Assembly (NCBI RefSeq): GCF_000723885.1
Contig: NZ_CCDG010000018.1
Coordinates: 22,964 to 86,963, forward strand
Length of the DNA: 64,000 nt
Origin: Paenibacillus camerounensis
Lineage (GTDB): Bacteria > Bacillota > Bacilli > Paenibacillales > Paenibacillaceae
Direction of reading: 5' to 3'
Below, in pieces: positions 28,151 to 35,942 of the stretch. The notes under the pieces were generated by a model. It ran no database searches and was not told where the DNA came from. It saw nothing but the letters and a program-made list of their open reading frames with translations. How positions within the stretch are numbered: the first letter of the stretch is position 1; every line of letters starts with the position of its first letter. Position numbers and translations under genes: made by a program.

Positions 28151-28462
28151 TCACCTCTTACGCATATGTTCTTCTAGTGCAGATATATCCTGGTACCATT
28201 CTTCAAGCTGATGTCCTTCCTGTTTATGCTTCTTCAGCTTATCCAGCAGGAGATCATCAAGCTCACGGTAAGGGAGTCCCAGCCGGCGCCCCAGTATATA
28301 AGAGCTCATAATCAGGCTGGCCAGACTGTCGCCGACCCTGGCGGTACTGCCTTCCCAGAGTGCCTTAAACAGCCGTGACACCTGGTCAATCACTTCGGTC
28401 TTCAACCACTCAATTACCTTGGCGCGTTTGGCCACATCCAGATCCTTAGGCACATTGGGCAC
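28151..28462 (-). CDS. MazG-like family protein
   Basis: The 103-residue helical protein starts at GTG 28462 with GGAGG nine bases upstream. Segments such as VIDQVSRLFKALWEG and DSLASLIMSSYILGRRLG recall the all-alpha MazG-like family of Firmicutes. The strong EExxE/ExxD metal motif of active MazG nucleotide pyrophosphatases is not obvious, so catalysis is uncertain. It lies six bases before yybS on the same strand and probably heads the yybS-gdpP-rplI-dnaB unit. Confidence 0.7.
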   Translation of the reverse strand: MPNVPKDLDVAKRAKVIEWLKTEVIDQVSRLFKALWEGSTARVGDSLASLIMSSYILGRRLGLPYRELDDLLLDKLKKHKQEGHQLEEWYQDISALEEHMRKR

Positions 28463-28640
28463 GTCTCTCTACCTCCGGCAAAAAGCATTATTCTCCATTA
28501 TAGCATAAATATTTCGCAGTCACACAAGGCCCCTGCCCCTTAAGGCTCACAGTCCCTCAGCCCTCCGGATAACATCACAAAGCGGGCCTTAACATTGAAG
28601 CTGATTGAGGCAAATGACGGGGGACCCGAAGCAGGTCTTC

Positions 28641-28684
28641 AAAAAAGGCCCGCATTCCGTTATACCGCCGGAAATACAGGCCTT
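28641..28684 (-). terminator. Terminator of the CBS-domain gene
   Basis: On the minus strand AAGGCCTGTATTTCCG pairs with CGGAATGCGGGCCTT (G-U pairs and one bulge), followed by six T residues, about 40 bases after the CBS stop. Confidence 0.8.
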
Positions 28685-28724
28685 GGTGTGCCGTCTGCTT
28701 CTAATCTGCTCCGCAGTCCATCAT

Positions 28725-29156
28725 TTACAATGATTCCTGTGTCTGCGACTGCCTGGAAACAACCTTCTCGCAGTATTCAATAATCTGGCTCCGGCGGACA
28801 ATACCGATGAACCGGTTCATATCATCGACCACCGGCACAAAATTCTGCACCTTGGCCAAATTAATCAGATCTTCCATATCTGCATCAATCGAGACCGGCA
28901 GATTATTCATCCGCAGCGGAACATCCTTAAGCAGAAATCTGGAAGCATTCTCAAAAGTGACCGTCCCGCCTGAATCCTTCATATACCAGAGCAGATCGCC
29001 TTCTGTTACTGTACCGGCATACTCTCCGTTCCTGTTCAGAATCGGTACTGCAGTATATCGGTGATATTCCATCCTCTCCAGAGTCTGGCGCAGCGTCGAA
29101 TCCAGCGTAACGCAGGCCACCTCCTGCTTAGGAAGTAAAAAAAACGCAATATTCAT
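28725..29156 (-). CDS. Stand-alone CBS-pair protein (possible c-di-AMP/nucleotide sensor)
   Basis: The 143-residue protein starts MNIAFFLLPKQEVACV at ATG 29156, with GAGGAGG eight bases upstream. It is made of two CBS motifs: YHRYTAVPILNRNGEYAGTVTEGDLLWY (split here only for description, about 30-57) and VQNFVPVVDDMNRFIG (about 101-116) leading to VRRSQIIEYCE. Stand-alone CBS pairs of this size bind adenine nucleotides or c-di-AMP (for example DarB/CbpB). Proximity to gdpP hints at c-di-AMP, but that is inference; it is monocistronic with its own terminator. Confidence 0.8.
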   Translation of the reverse strand: MNIAFFLLPKQEVACVTLDSTLRQTLERMEYHRYTAVPILNRNGEYAGTVTEGDLLWYMKDSGGTVTFENASRFLLKDVPLRMNNLPVSIDADMEDLINLAKVQNFVPVVDDMNRFIGIVRRSQIIEYCEKVVSRQSQTQESL

Positions 29157-29269
29157 CTCCTGATCCTCCTCAAAGAATTCCGAAGGAATTAACCCTGCTT
29201 CTAAGGGCACCCGTAATAATACGCTTTACCCGGCAAGTAGTTCCACCTCATTATACCACGAAGACAGTA

Positions 29270-29308
29270 AGCAGCAGCCAGTAACATTACACATGGCTGC
29301 TGCTTTTA
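29270..29308. terminator. Terminator between the LCP gene and the CBS gene
   Basis: AGCAGCAGCC and GGCTGCTGCT are perfect complements with a 15-base loop. The T-run is better on the plus strand, but the only gene that needs it is the minus-strand LCP gene ending at 29333. Confidence 0.6.
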
Positions 29309-29332
29309 TCATTCTATGGAATTTACGGGCTG

Positions 29333-30370
29333 TTACTCTGCTGTTGCTGTAGCCTTCGGCTTTAGCGCATTTTCGGCTTTTCCAGGCTCAATCAGCTGGC
29401 TGACCGGTGTGCCGGCATTCATCCAGTTGTCGATCATTGCCTGTGCCTCACTAAGATCTTCTTCATCAACAATGTCATAATACACACCGTCAATTTTTTT
29501 GCCTTCGCCCATAACTGTAAAGCTGGAGATATCCATGTCCTTACCGCCCATGAACTTCTTGGCCAGGCTGATGATCAGCGAAGGCTCCATGTCCGTCTTG
29601 AAATTCTCGCCCATAATATCAAGCAGCTCAGGAATTTTACCAATCTGGCTGATTGATAACATTTTATTCGCAACGACATCAATAAAGACCTGCTGCCGCT
29701 TAGTCCGGTTGAAATCACTGTCCTCCCGGTAGCGGGTATAATTAAGCGCTTCTTCACCGTTATAGCTCGACTTGCCGCCTACAATGGTGAATTTTTCATG
29801 ATCAGCACCTTTATTGACGATATCCTTTTTGATCGGAAGCGGAACTCCGTCAATAGCATCGACAGCATCCTTCAGTCCCTGAAAGTTAATTGTGGCATAG
29901 TACTGAATATCATGCCCAAGCAGGGCCTCCATTGTATCCTTTGCCATTTGCTGGCCGCCGAAAGCATACGCATGCGTAATTTTGTCCTTTTTGTTATCCC
30001 TGTGTCCGATGATCTCAGTATACGTATCACGCGGGATGGATATCAGCAGAAGCTTATAATCCTCCGGACGGACAACGGCATAGATCATCGTATCAGAACG
30101 GGCGGTTTCATTCCCGCGCTGGTCTGTACCGAGCAGCATCAGCGAGAACGGATCGCTTTTGAAGACGACGGGTTCAGGCTTAACTGCTGTTGTATTATCC
30201 TTAACGAGCGGTACATAAGATTCCTCTTCCAGCTTCGCCTCTACCTGATCCGACAGGAACAGGTCAAAAGCCAGCACCGCAAGCGGCTTCTGGAACAGAA
30301 AGCCTCCCAGCAGAATAACGGCAAGCGTTATAAGGGCAATATACCGTTTTTTTAATTTTTTAATGTTCAT
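29333..30370 (-). CDS. LytR-CpsA-Psr (LCP) family wall polymer ligase
   Basis: The 345-residue protein has a basic head and one membrane helix (about 11-29) followed by an LCP domain with the Arg/Asp core: LLGTDQRGNETARSDTM, ISIPRDTYTEI, and DFNRTKRQQVFI. LCP enzymes transfer teichoic acids or other anionic glycopolymers from undecaprenyl carrier to peptidoglycan at the outer face of the membrane. AGAAGGA precedes the ATG. It is monocistronic. Paenibacilli usually have several LCP paralogues, so the exact polymer is unknown. Confidence 0.9.
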   Translation of the reverse strand: MNIKKLKKRYIALITLAVILLGGFLFQKPLAVLAFDLFLSDQVEAKLEEESYVPLVKDNTTAVKPEPVVFKSDPFSLMLLGTDQRGNETARSDTMIYAVVRPEDYKLLLISIPRDTYTEIIGHRDNKKDKITHAYAFGGQQMAKDTMEALLGHDIQYYATINFQGLKDAVDAIDGVPLPIKKDIVNKGADHEKFTIVGGKSSYNGEEALNYTRYREDSDFNRTKRQQVFIDVVANKMLSISQIGKIPELLDIMGENFKTDMEPSLIISLAKKFMGGKDMDISSFTVMGEGKKIDGVYYDIVDEEDLSEAQAMIDNWMNAGTPVSQLIEPGKAENALKPKATATAE

Positions 30371-30759
30371 AAATGAATTCCTTCTTTATGGTGGAATATA
30401 ATGATGGCTTGCAATCTATTTACAATGCCTGCCCGGGTCATACCGGGCACTCATGTCCGGACTTCTCTCAGCTGCTGTTACGTTCTGCCCCATTCGGTCT
30501 TAGCGTTCCCCCTTTCAGGAATTAGGGTCGTTCTAAAAATAGAATAAACCTGGAAATCGGCTTTGACACAGACAATATTTCTATTGTAATCACTTGGCAC
30601 TCAAAAAGAAATAACAAAAAACGACATTTTTAACGGCAGCAGCCGGTTATTCCTAAAGTATATGACGCTGTAAATCCGGTTTTGATTCATTTTTCATAAA
30701 AAAAAGAACCATTCAGCCCGCTGCATTCCGCCGCCGCGACTTCAGGTTCTGCTCTATAC
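30371..30759. other. Gene-free stretch between the LCP gene and the solute-binding gene
   Basis: About 390 bases hold the LCP leader and promoter region. There is a perfect GCCCGG-GTCATA-CCGGGC hairpin (30431-30448) and a plus-strand TTGACA (30563) with TGTAAT 16 bases later, which has no gene after it. The terminator of the solute-binding gene is at 30705-30750. Confidence 0.5.
30698..30750 (-). terminator. Terminator of the solute-binding lipoprotein gene
   Basis: On the minus strand AGAACC pairs with GGTTCT around an imperfect GC-rich stem, followed by eight T residues, ten bases after the stop codon. Confidence 0.75.
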
Positions 30760-32478
30760 TCAGTTAGTCTCCTTAATCCACCATTTTTCCGGCTCATTGA
30801 TATTGCTGATCGAATTGACCTTCACGCCCTGCAGACGCTTGTTGACTGCTGTAATATTCGTCCGCTCCGCAAAAAAGATCATCGGGACCTCTTCATTAAT
30901 CAGCTGCTGCCATTCATAATAAATCTGCTTCCGGTATTCCTTGTCGTACGCCTTGGCTTCTACCCCTTCACGGATCAGCTCATCGCTCTGCTCAGAGAAC
31001 CACCGGGAATAATTCCACAGGTCGGATTGCCGCCACAGCCCCGAAGGATCAGGATCACTGCCCAGCCCCCAGACCCCGTTAAATAGTTCAACTGTAGGAT
31101 CATCGTTCTCCACCGCCTCATAAAAGAGGTTCAGCTCCTTCAGCTGGCCGCCGTTAAGCCGTACATCAAGCCCGACATTCCGCCAGTCCTGCATAATGGA
31201 CTTCGTCCGTTCCTCAGCGGTTTTGCTGCCGCTCATCGCGTCATAATGAATGATAAGCGGCTGCCCCTCCGGGTCCTCACGCCAGCCGTCACCATTAATA
31301 TCAACATACCCGGCCTCCTCGAGCAGCGCTTCTGCCTTCTGCGGGTCAAACGGATAGGTGTTGATCTCGGTATCAGGTATCTTCGCCCAGCTTGTACTGG
31401 GAACCGGCGTTTCAATCAGCTCACCCAGCCCGTATGAGAAGCGGTTGATGATGCCTTCTCTGTCCAGCGCATAATACATGGCCTGCCGCAGCCGCTTATC
31501 AGCGAACTTCGGGTTGTCCATTACATTCTGCTGTGCCGCTTCATCCCAGCGCCCGAATTTGAAGCCTATGTATTCGTATGACAATTCCGCCGACTGCACC
31601 AGCGTTATGTTATCAAGCTCTTTTAGCGCAGTGTAAGCATCCCTTGGCACTGTCCCGATATCCAGGCTGCCCGCTTCAAGTAACCCTGTCATTTCACCGT
31701 CGCCCACAACGGTATAATTCACTCCGTCCAGCAGCGCTTTGCCTTTGTAATAGTGATCGAACCGCTTCATCCGGACAAGCTGCCCGGGCTGAATCTCTTC
31801 CACCTCGAAGGGTCCAATGCCGATCGGCCGCATACGTACCTGTTCACTGTCTGCCATATCCTTAACCGCGACGCCTTCATAATACTTCTTATTCATCGGG
31901 TACGGCCACAAATTGTCAATCGTATTCACCCGCGCAGCGTTAACAGTAATCTTCAAGGTATAAGGGTCTACAACCTTAACTCCGGTTAATTCATCCGTTT
32001 CCCCCCGGTGATAGGCATCAGCGCCTTTTATCATCTCCACACTGTAATATCTGGGACCCGTGTAGTCAGGGCTCGCAATAGTCTCAAGCGCAAACTTCCA
32101 GTCCTCAACCGTCAGCTCGTCACCGTTATGCCAGCGTACGCCCGGCCTGATTTTGAAGGTAAACACGGTGTGATCATCTGATTCCTTCCAGGAGGCAATA
32201 TTGGGTACGGTAGTCAGATCATCCTTTACTGTGAACATTGCTTCAGTAATAAAATCAAGCACATTGGAATCATCCTCCCCTTCAAAAAAAGCCGGATCAA
32301 ACATCCCCTGAAACGGAGACGTATAAGCATAAGTAACGATTCCGCCCGGAGCAGCCTTTTCCTCAACCTTATTGTAGCGTACCGCGTAGGAATCGCTGCT
32401 TTTGCCTCCTGCACCGTTGCATGCCGTTAGAATAAAAGTCACCGCCAGCAGCAGTGTGCCGATTTTGGTTTTATACAT
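30760..32478 (-). CDS. Orphan extracellular solute-binding lipoprotein (family 5, OppA/DppA-like)
   Basis: The 572-residue protein starts MYKTKIGTLLLAVTFILTAC at ATG 32478, after AAAGGAAG. The lipobox LTAC (Cys20) marks a lipoprotein anchored outside the membrane. The mature part has the family 5 layout: WHNGDELTVEDWKFALE, later RQAMYYALDREGI and a C-terminal RxxIYYEWQQLINEEVPMIFF-type region. Such proteins capture peptides, nickel or other solutes for ABC importers. No permease or ATPase gene accompanies it, so it is an orphan. A candidate cre site (32511-32525) suggests carbon catabolite control. Confidence 0.9.
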   Translation of the reverse strand: MYKTKIGTLLLAVTFILTACNGAGGKSSDSYAVRYNKVEEKAAPGGIVTYAYTSPFQGMFDPAFFEGEDDSNVLDFITEAMFTVKDDLTTVPNIASWKESDDHTVFTFKIRPGVRWHNGDELTVEDWKFALETIASPDYTGPRYYSVEMIKGADAYHRGETDELTGVKVVDPYTLKITVNAARVNTIDNLWPYPMNKKYYEGVAVKDMADSEQVRMRPIGIGPFEVEEIQPGQLVRMKRFDHYYKGKALLDGVNYTVVGDGEMTGLLEAGSLDIGTVPRDAYTALKELDNITLVQSAELSYEYIGFKFGRWDEAAQQNVMDNPKFADKRLRQAMYYALDREGIINRFSYGLGELIETPVPSTSWAKIPDTEINTYPFDPQKAEALLEEAGYVDINGDGWREDPEGQPLIIHYDAMSGSKTAEERTKSIMQDWRNVGLDVRLNGGQLKELNLFYEAVENDDPTVELFNGVWGLGSDPDPSGLWRQSDLWNYSRWFSEQSDELIREGVEAKAYDKEYRKQIYYEWQQLINEEVPMIFFAERTNITAVNKRLQGVKVNSISNINEPEKWWIKETN

Positions 32479-32510
32479 GTAGTTCTTCCTTTCTGAGGTA
32501 CAACCCACTA

Positions 32511-32525
32511 ATGAAAGCGTTTTCT
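32511..32525. promoter_or_regulatory. Candidate cre (CcpA) site
   Basis: ATGAAAGCGTTTTCT fits the degenerate cre consensus WTGNAANCGNWNNCW at every position and lies 33 bases before the start of the solute-binding gene. Confidence 0.6.
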
Positions 32526-32712
32526 AATCTCTATTGTTATAAAAACCGTTGTTTACCAAGCTCATAAACATTCCATATTAAGTTATATATCATATAATGC
32601 GTAAATTTTTAAATCCTGAATTTGATCAGCTACAACATAGAGAATAACGAATAATCAGCAGAATGGGAAGGCAATAATTGGAGATGACCGTTATGAAATT
32701 ATTCCCTGCATC

Positions 32713-32741
32713 CAAAAAGACCTGCCTTTTCAGGCAGGTCT
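32713..32741 (-). terminator. Terminator of the MutS2-like gene
   Basis: AGACCTGCCT-TTTC-AGGCAGGTCT is a perfect 10-bp hairpin followed by TTTTT on the minus strand, 18 bases after the stop codon. Confidence 0.9.
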
Positions 32742-32758
32742 CCGTGTTTTTTGGGGAG

Positions 32759-34705
32759 CTATACCTCCTCTTCAGGATGGATAATGCTTAGCCCTTCGAC
32801 ATGCTTTTTCCGCATCAGCTTGCGCTTTTTCCGGTTCTCCTTACTCTCAAAAATAATGTCGAAATCATAATCCTCCGGATACAGCTCCTCCTTCGATAAA
32901 TACGGCTTCAGACGCTTATGATTAATCCGCAGTTTTTCCTTCTGGACCATTACGCCGACGATCCCCATGCTGTCCTGCCTGGCATATACAATTCCTGTCC
33001 GGTTGATTGAGCTGACATATACCGCATCTCCAATCTCAAAGCTGGAGCCTAGTGCCTTGCTGTCTTTAGACGAAGCCTCCTGCAGCTGATCTCCTTGAAC
33101 AGGCTCCTCTTTGCTGTCCAGAGGGGGTTTATGGCGGTTATGCGCCTTAATAGCCCTCGCTCTCTCCGGAACCTCTGGCCTGCGCTGCTGTGCTGTAAGC
33201 TCGTGAGAACGCCGGATTACCTCCGGGGGAATACCCAGCTTTTCGGCAATCTGCAGGGCATAGCTTTCGCCTGCCTCGCCGATGGTGAGCTTGTAGAGCG
33301 GCTGAAGCGTGTGCTTATCGAACTCCATCCGCGCGTTTTCGAACCCGGGTGCTGCTGCTGCAAATGATTTTAACTCGTTAAAATGGGTGGTAACAACGAT
33401 ATTGGCGCCTTTGCGGCTCAGTTCCTCCAGAATAGCAATAGAAAGCGCGAAGCCCTCACCGGGATCTGTACCTGCAGCCAGCTCATCAATCAGCAGCAGC
33501 ACGCCTCTTCCCGCAAAGCGCAGCATGCCTTCAATACTCTTCATCTGGGCGGAGAAGGTGCTCAGCGACTGTGTCAGGCTCTGTCCGTCTCCAATCACAC
33601 TGACAATATCAGAGAAGACGGTAAATTCACTTTGCTCCTCGACAGGGATCAGCAGGCCGGACTGAACCATGGCACTCAGGAGCCCGAGTGTCTTGAGAAC
33701 CACTGTCTTTCCCCCTGTATTCGGGCCGGTGACAATCAGTGACTTGTAGCTTTGGCCAAAATTAAGGCTGACCGGTACCATATCCTTCAGCTTAGGATGC
33801 CTGCCCCCGTTCATGCGCAGCACCCCCCGGTCATTAAGGGCTACATTACGTGCATTCAAAGAGCGTGCATACTTGGCCTTGGCAAAAATAAAATCATAGA
33901 CTCCCGTCACCTCAATATTGAGGCGGAGCGATTCCTGCTCCCGCTCCACAAGTCCGCTCAGCATGCTCAGGATAATGCCCTCCTCCCTTGCCTCATCTGC
34001 TGCCAGCAGCTCCAGCTCGCCCTGCAGTGCGGCAATTTCATACGGCTCCACGAATACCGTCTGCCCGCTTGTCGACTGGTCCAATACAGCTCCCTTCACC
34101 TGCTTGTGATACTCCCGCTTTACCGGAATTACATACCGTCCGCCACGCATACTGACCAGATTCTCCTGAAGAATAGACTGATGCCTCGACATAATGCTGT
34201 CCAGCTTGCGCTGCAGCCGGTCCTTGGCTACCGCTAATTGCTTGCGTACCCGTTCCAGCCCTCTGCTGGCCTGAGTCTCGATCACGCCGAACCGGATGCA
34301 GCGCCCGATCTCTTCCCGGAGCCCCGGCAGCTCCTGCAGTGAAGACCCGTAAGCGGCAATCCGCGGCGCACTCTGCTCTTTGGAGGCCATGTATTTGCGC
34401 AGCTGCCCGCAACTGTTCAGGAAGACGCCAACCGCCGACAAATCCTGCTCGCTGAACAAATATCCCGTACCTATCAGAGACATAACCCATTCAATCCCTT
34501 CCAGTGATGGCAGAGGAACACTGGCACCGCGCTCAAGCAGCTCCTTAGCCTCCTCTGTCTCCTCCAGTGCACGGTGTATTGCCGTCATATAAATCATAGG
34601 CTCAAGCTCTTCTGCCAGCCTTTTACCTTCGTAAGAGACTGTATACCGTACAACCTCCTGTTTTATTTCTTCATAACCAAGTGTGCGCAGGCTCTCAAGA
34701 TTCAC
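32759..34705 (-). CDS. MutS2-like ATPase lacking the Smr nuclease domain
   Basis: The 648-residue protein starts at GTG 34705 with AGAGGAGG eight bases before. It has the MutS2 core and lever region (about 1-300), ATPase with Walker A GPNTGGKT (327-334), Walker B LLLIDE (403-408) and VVTTHFNELKSFA, then a KOW/SH3-like segment (about 555-600, FEIGDAVYVSS). Full MutS2 proteins are about 780-790 residues and end in an Smr endonuclease domain; here the chain stops in a basic tail (KENRKKRKLMRKKH) with no Smr. MutS2 acts on recombination intermediates or collided ribosomes. This paralogue may bind but not cut. It is preceded by a long structured leader. Confidence 0.85.
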   Translation of the reverse strand: MNLESLRTLGYEEIKQEVVRYTVSYEGKRLAEELEPMIYMTAIHRALEETEEAKELLERGASVPLPSLEGIEWVMSLIGTGYLFSEQDLSAVGVFLNSCGQLRKYMASKEQSAPRIAAYGSSLQELPGLREEIGRCIRFGVIETQASRGLERVRKQLAVAKDRLQRKLDSIMSRHQSILQENLVSMRGGRYVIPVKREYHKQVKGAVLDQSTSGQTVFVEPYEIAALQGELELLAADEAREEGIILSMLSGLVEREQESLRLNIEVTGVYDFIFAKAKYARSLNARNVALNDRGVLRMNGGRHPKLKDMVPVSLNFGQSYKSLIVTGPNTGGKTVVLKTLGLLSAMVQSGLLIPVEEQSEFTVFSDIVSVIGDGQSLTQSLSTFSAQMKSIEGMLRFAGRGVLLLIDELAAGTDPGEGFALSIAILEELSRKGANIVVTTHFNELKSFAAAAPGFENARMEFDKHTLQPLYKLTIGEAGESYALQIAEKLGIPPEVIRRSHELTAQQRRPEVPERARAIKAHNRHKPPLDSKEEPVQGDQLQEASSKDSKALGSSFEIGDAVYVSSINRTGIVYARQDSMGIVGVMVQKEKLRINHKRLKPYLSKEELYPEDYDFDIIFESKENRKKRKLMRKKHVEGLSIIHPEEEV

Positions 34706-34762
34706 TGATAATCCTCCTCTAAAATAATCATTTGATTAGGCGGTGCGCCTGTTTCCGGGTAA

Positions 34763-34800
34763 CAAAAAAAGGGCAAAGACTGCACTATGCAGTCCTTGCC
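34763..34800 (-). terminator. Strong intrinsic terminator (leader terminator 2) upstream of the MutS2-like gene
   Basis: On the minus strand GGGCAAGGACTGCA pairs with TGCAGTCTTTGCCC (14 bp, one G-U pair, three-base loop) followed by seven T residues. It ends 58 bases before the MutS2-like start, so it is either the end of a separate RNA or an attenuator. Confidence 0.9.
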
Positions 34801-34806
34801 CTTCAC

Positions 34807-35120
34807 TAAAACAGAAATGTCCCTTGTGTACTCCAGCCTCCGGCTGCACCCCATACATGCCCGGAAAACAGAAAAAACCATGCTCAAGAGCACGGTTTAT
34901 CACAAAGGAACATTTGCCGTTCAAGAGGCAATGTTGACGCTTCGCGTGTTCTTAACTAAATCATCCACTTCAAACAAGAGATAGGCATGAATTGCACATA
35001 CCTAAACAGAGCAAGCCCTCAGCCTATGCTGGTCCTGCTGCCGCTTATCTTAAAGTGATATGAAATTGCTAGTTAAGAACGCTCACCGACATCAAAATTT
35101 CCCCTTTGTTATAGGATACC
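34807..35120 (-). ncRNA. Unclassified structured RNA / leader upstream of the MutS2-like gene
   Basis: The region between a promoter-like element and the leader terminators is packed with inverted repeats on the minus strand: GTTCTTAACTA with TAGTTAAGAAC (closing an approximately 130-base rod, 34948-35079), AGGTATG with CATGCCT inside it, ACATTGCC with GGCAAATGT (34910-34935), AAATGTTCCTTTGTG with CACAAGGGACATTT (34815-34916, imperfect), and CAGCC with GGCTG. Two intrinsic terminators follow. I found no T-box, SAM, TPP, lysine, purine, FMN, cobalamin or ykkC signature. It may be a new cis-regulatory RNA or an independent small RNA. Confidence 0.6.
34871..34897 (-). terminator. Leader terminator 1 upstream of the MutS2-like gene
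   Basis: On the minus strand AACCGTGCTC and GAGCATGGTT form a 10-bp stem (one G-U pair) with a very short loop, followed by TTTTTTC. It lies between the rod-like structure and terminator 2. Confidence 0.75.
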
Positions 35121-35123
35121 TGT

Positions 35124-35152
35124 AATTTACTACATTTTGTTAGGTACGTCAA
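35124..35152 (-). promoter_or_regulatory. Candidate promoter of the structured leader
   Basis: On the minus strand TTGACG (35152-35147) and TAAATT (35129-35124) are 17 bases apart. It overlaps the last codons of the VOC gene and would start an RNA near 35118. Confidence 0.55.
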
Positions 35153-35523
35153 TTACCGGAGAAATAATTAAACACCCAGGTGATTCCATTCTTACAGTCA
35201 GATACTTGTCCATGCAGCGCGCCGAAAAAGGTTTTTTGCAGCTCCACCTGGACTTTACCGCCGTCTGAGACCAGTCTTTCGTAGATGCCGTTCAGCTCCT
35301 CCTCGCTCTCAAGAGCCATAATAATGCTGACATTCGCAGTCTTGGCACCGCGGCCGTAATCATCGGAGAAATGGATCAGGCTCTGGCCCAGCTGCAGATC
35401 AGCATGCAACAGCTTACCGTTATGCTCATTCAGCACTTTAATTTCTCCGCCGAATATACTCTGGTAATACTCAACTGACTCCCGTACATTTTCAATGATT
35501 ACATAAGGGCTTGCACTGATCAT
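35149..35523 (-). CDS. VOC (glyoxalase/PhnB-like) family protein
   Basis: The 124-residue protein starts MISASPYVIIENVRES. ATG 35523 is seven bases from GGAGG, whereas the ATG six bases earlier touches it. It shows the beta-alpha-beta-beta-beta repeat of the vicinal-oxygen-chelate fold, with VEYYQSIFGGEIKVL, IHFSDDYGRG and the C-terminal GVTW/NYF-like end (NGITWVFNYF). PhnB-like members of this size are often of unknown function and sometimes bind drugs or metals. It is monocistronic, between rpsR and the structured leader. Confidence 0.8.
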   Translation of the reverse strand: MISASPYVIIENVRESVEYYQSIFGGEIKVLNEHNGKLLHADLQLGQSLIHFSDDYGRGAKTANVSIIMALESEEELNGIYERLVSDGGKVQVELQKTFFGALHGQVSDCKNGITWVFNYFSGN

Positions 35524-35604
35524 AATCATGCCTCCAAAGATTTTCTTTTTATTATATACAATTGCAGCGGCCGCTACTAAGCGAGAGTTTATCTGCTCAA
35601 GAAT

Positions 35605-35637
35605 ACAGCAAAAAAGCAGCCGGCTATGCCGGCTGCT
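35605..35637 (-). terminator. Terminator of the rpsF-ssb-rpsR operon
   Basis: AGCAGCCGGC-TAT-GCCGGCTGCT is a perfect 10-bp hairpin followed by TTTTTTGC on the minus strand, 12 bases after the rpsR stop. Confidence 0.9.
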
Positions 35638-35648
35638 TCATAAACGTC

Positions 35649-35921
35649 CTATTCCGTTGTGTAAGGCAGCAGCGCGATTTGACGCGAGCGTTTTACAGCA
35701 ATAGTCAGAGCGCGTTGGTATTTTGCACTTGTACCTGTTACACGACGCGGCAAAATCTTTCCGCGTTCGCTGATGAACTTCTTGAGAAGCTCAGTGTCTT
35801 TATAGTCAATGTGAGTAATTTTGTTCACAGTGAAGTAGCACACTTTTTTGCGCTTGTTGCGTCCACCACGACGTGCCGGTCTTTTGTCGTTGTCTCCGCC
35901 TTCTCTTTGTTTGAAAGCCAT
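35649..35921 (-). CDS. rpsR: 30S ribosomal protein S18
   Basis: The 90-residue basic protein has the S18 core: [32 protein letters not shown], and [18 protein letters not shown]. It binds the 30S platform as a heterodimer with S6. A Gly/Arg/Lys-rich N-terminal tail is normal for Firmicutes. It ends the rpsF-ssb-rpsR operon, 21 bases after ssb. Confidence 0.97.
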   Translation of the reverse strand: MAFKQREGGDNDKRPARRGGRNKRKKVCYFTVNKITHIDYKDTELLKKFISERGKILPRRVTGTSAKYQRALTIAVKRSRQIALLPYTTE

Positions 35922-35942
35922 GTTCTTTTCAGTCCTTCCTTA

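Noticed and set aside
28582..28653. GCGGGCCTT/AAGGCCCGC repeat with an inner GGGGGACCC, possibly a c-di-AMP (ydaO) riboswitch
   Set aside because: Only the short GGGGGACCC resembles ydaO; the rest of the motif is missing and no plus-strand gene follows. The right arm belongs to the CBS gene terminator.
30563..30590. Plus-strand promoter-like TTGACA-N16-TGTAAT
   Set aside because: No gene or clear RNA follows before the convergent terminator; in AT-rich DNA such matches occur by chance.
34807..35120. T-box riboswitch upstream of the MutS2-like gene
   Set aside because: The length and terminator fit, but the conserved T-box bulge sequence before the terminator is absent and the gene is not an aminoacyl-tRNA or amino acid gene.
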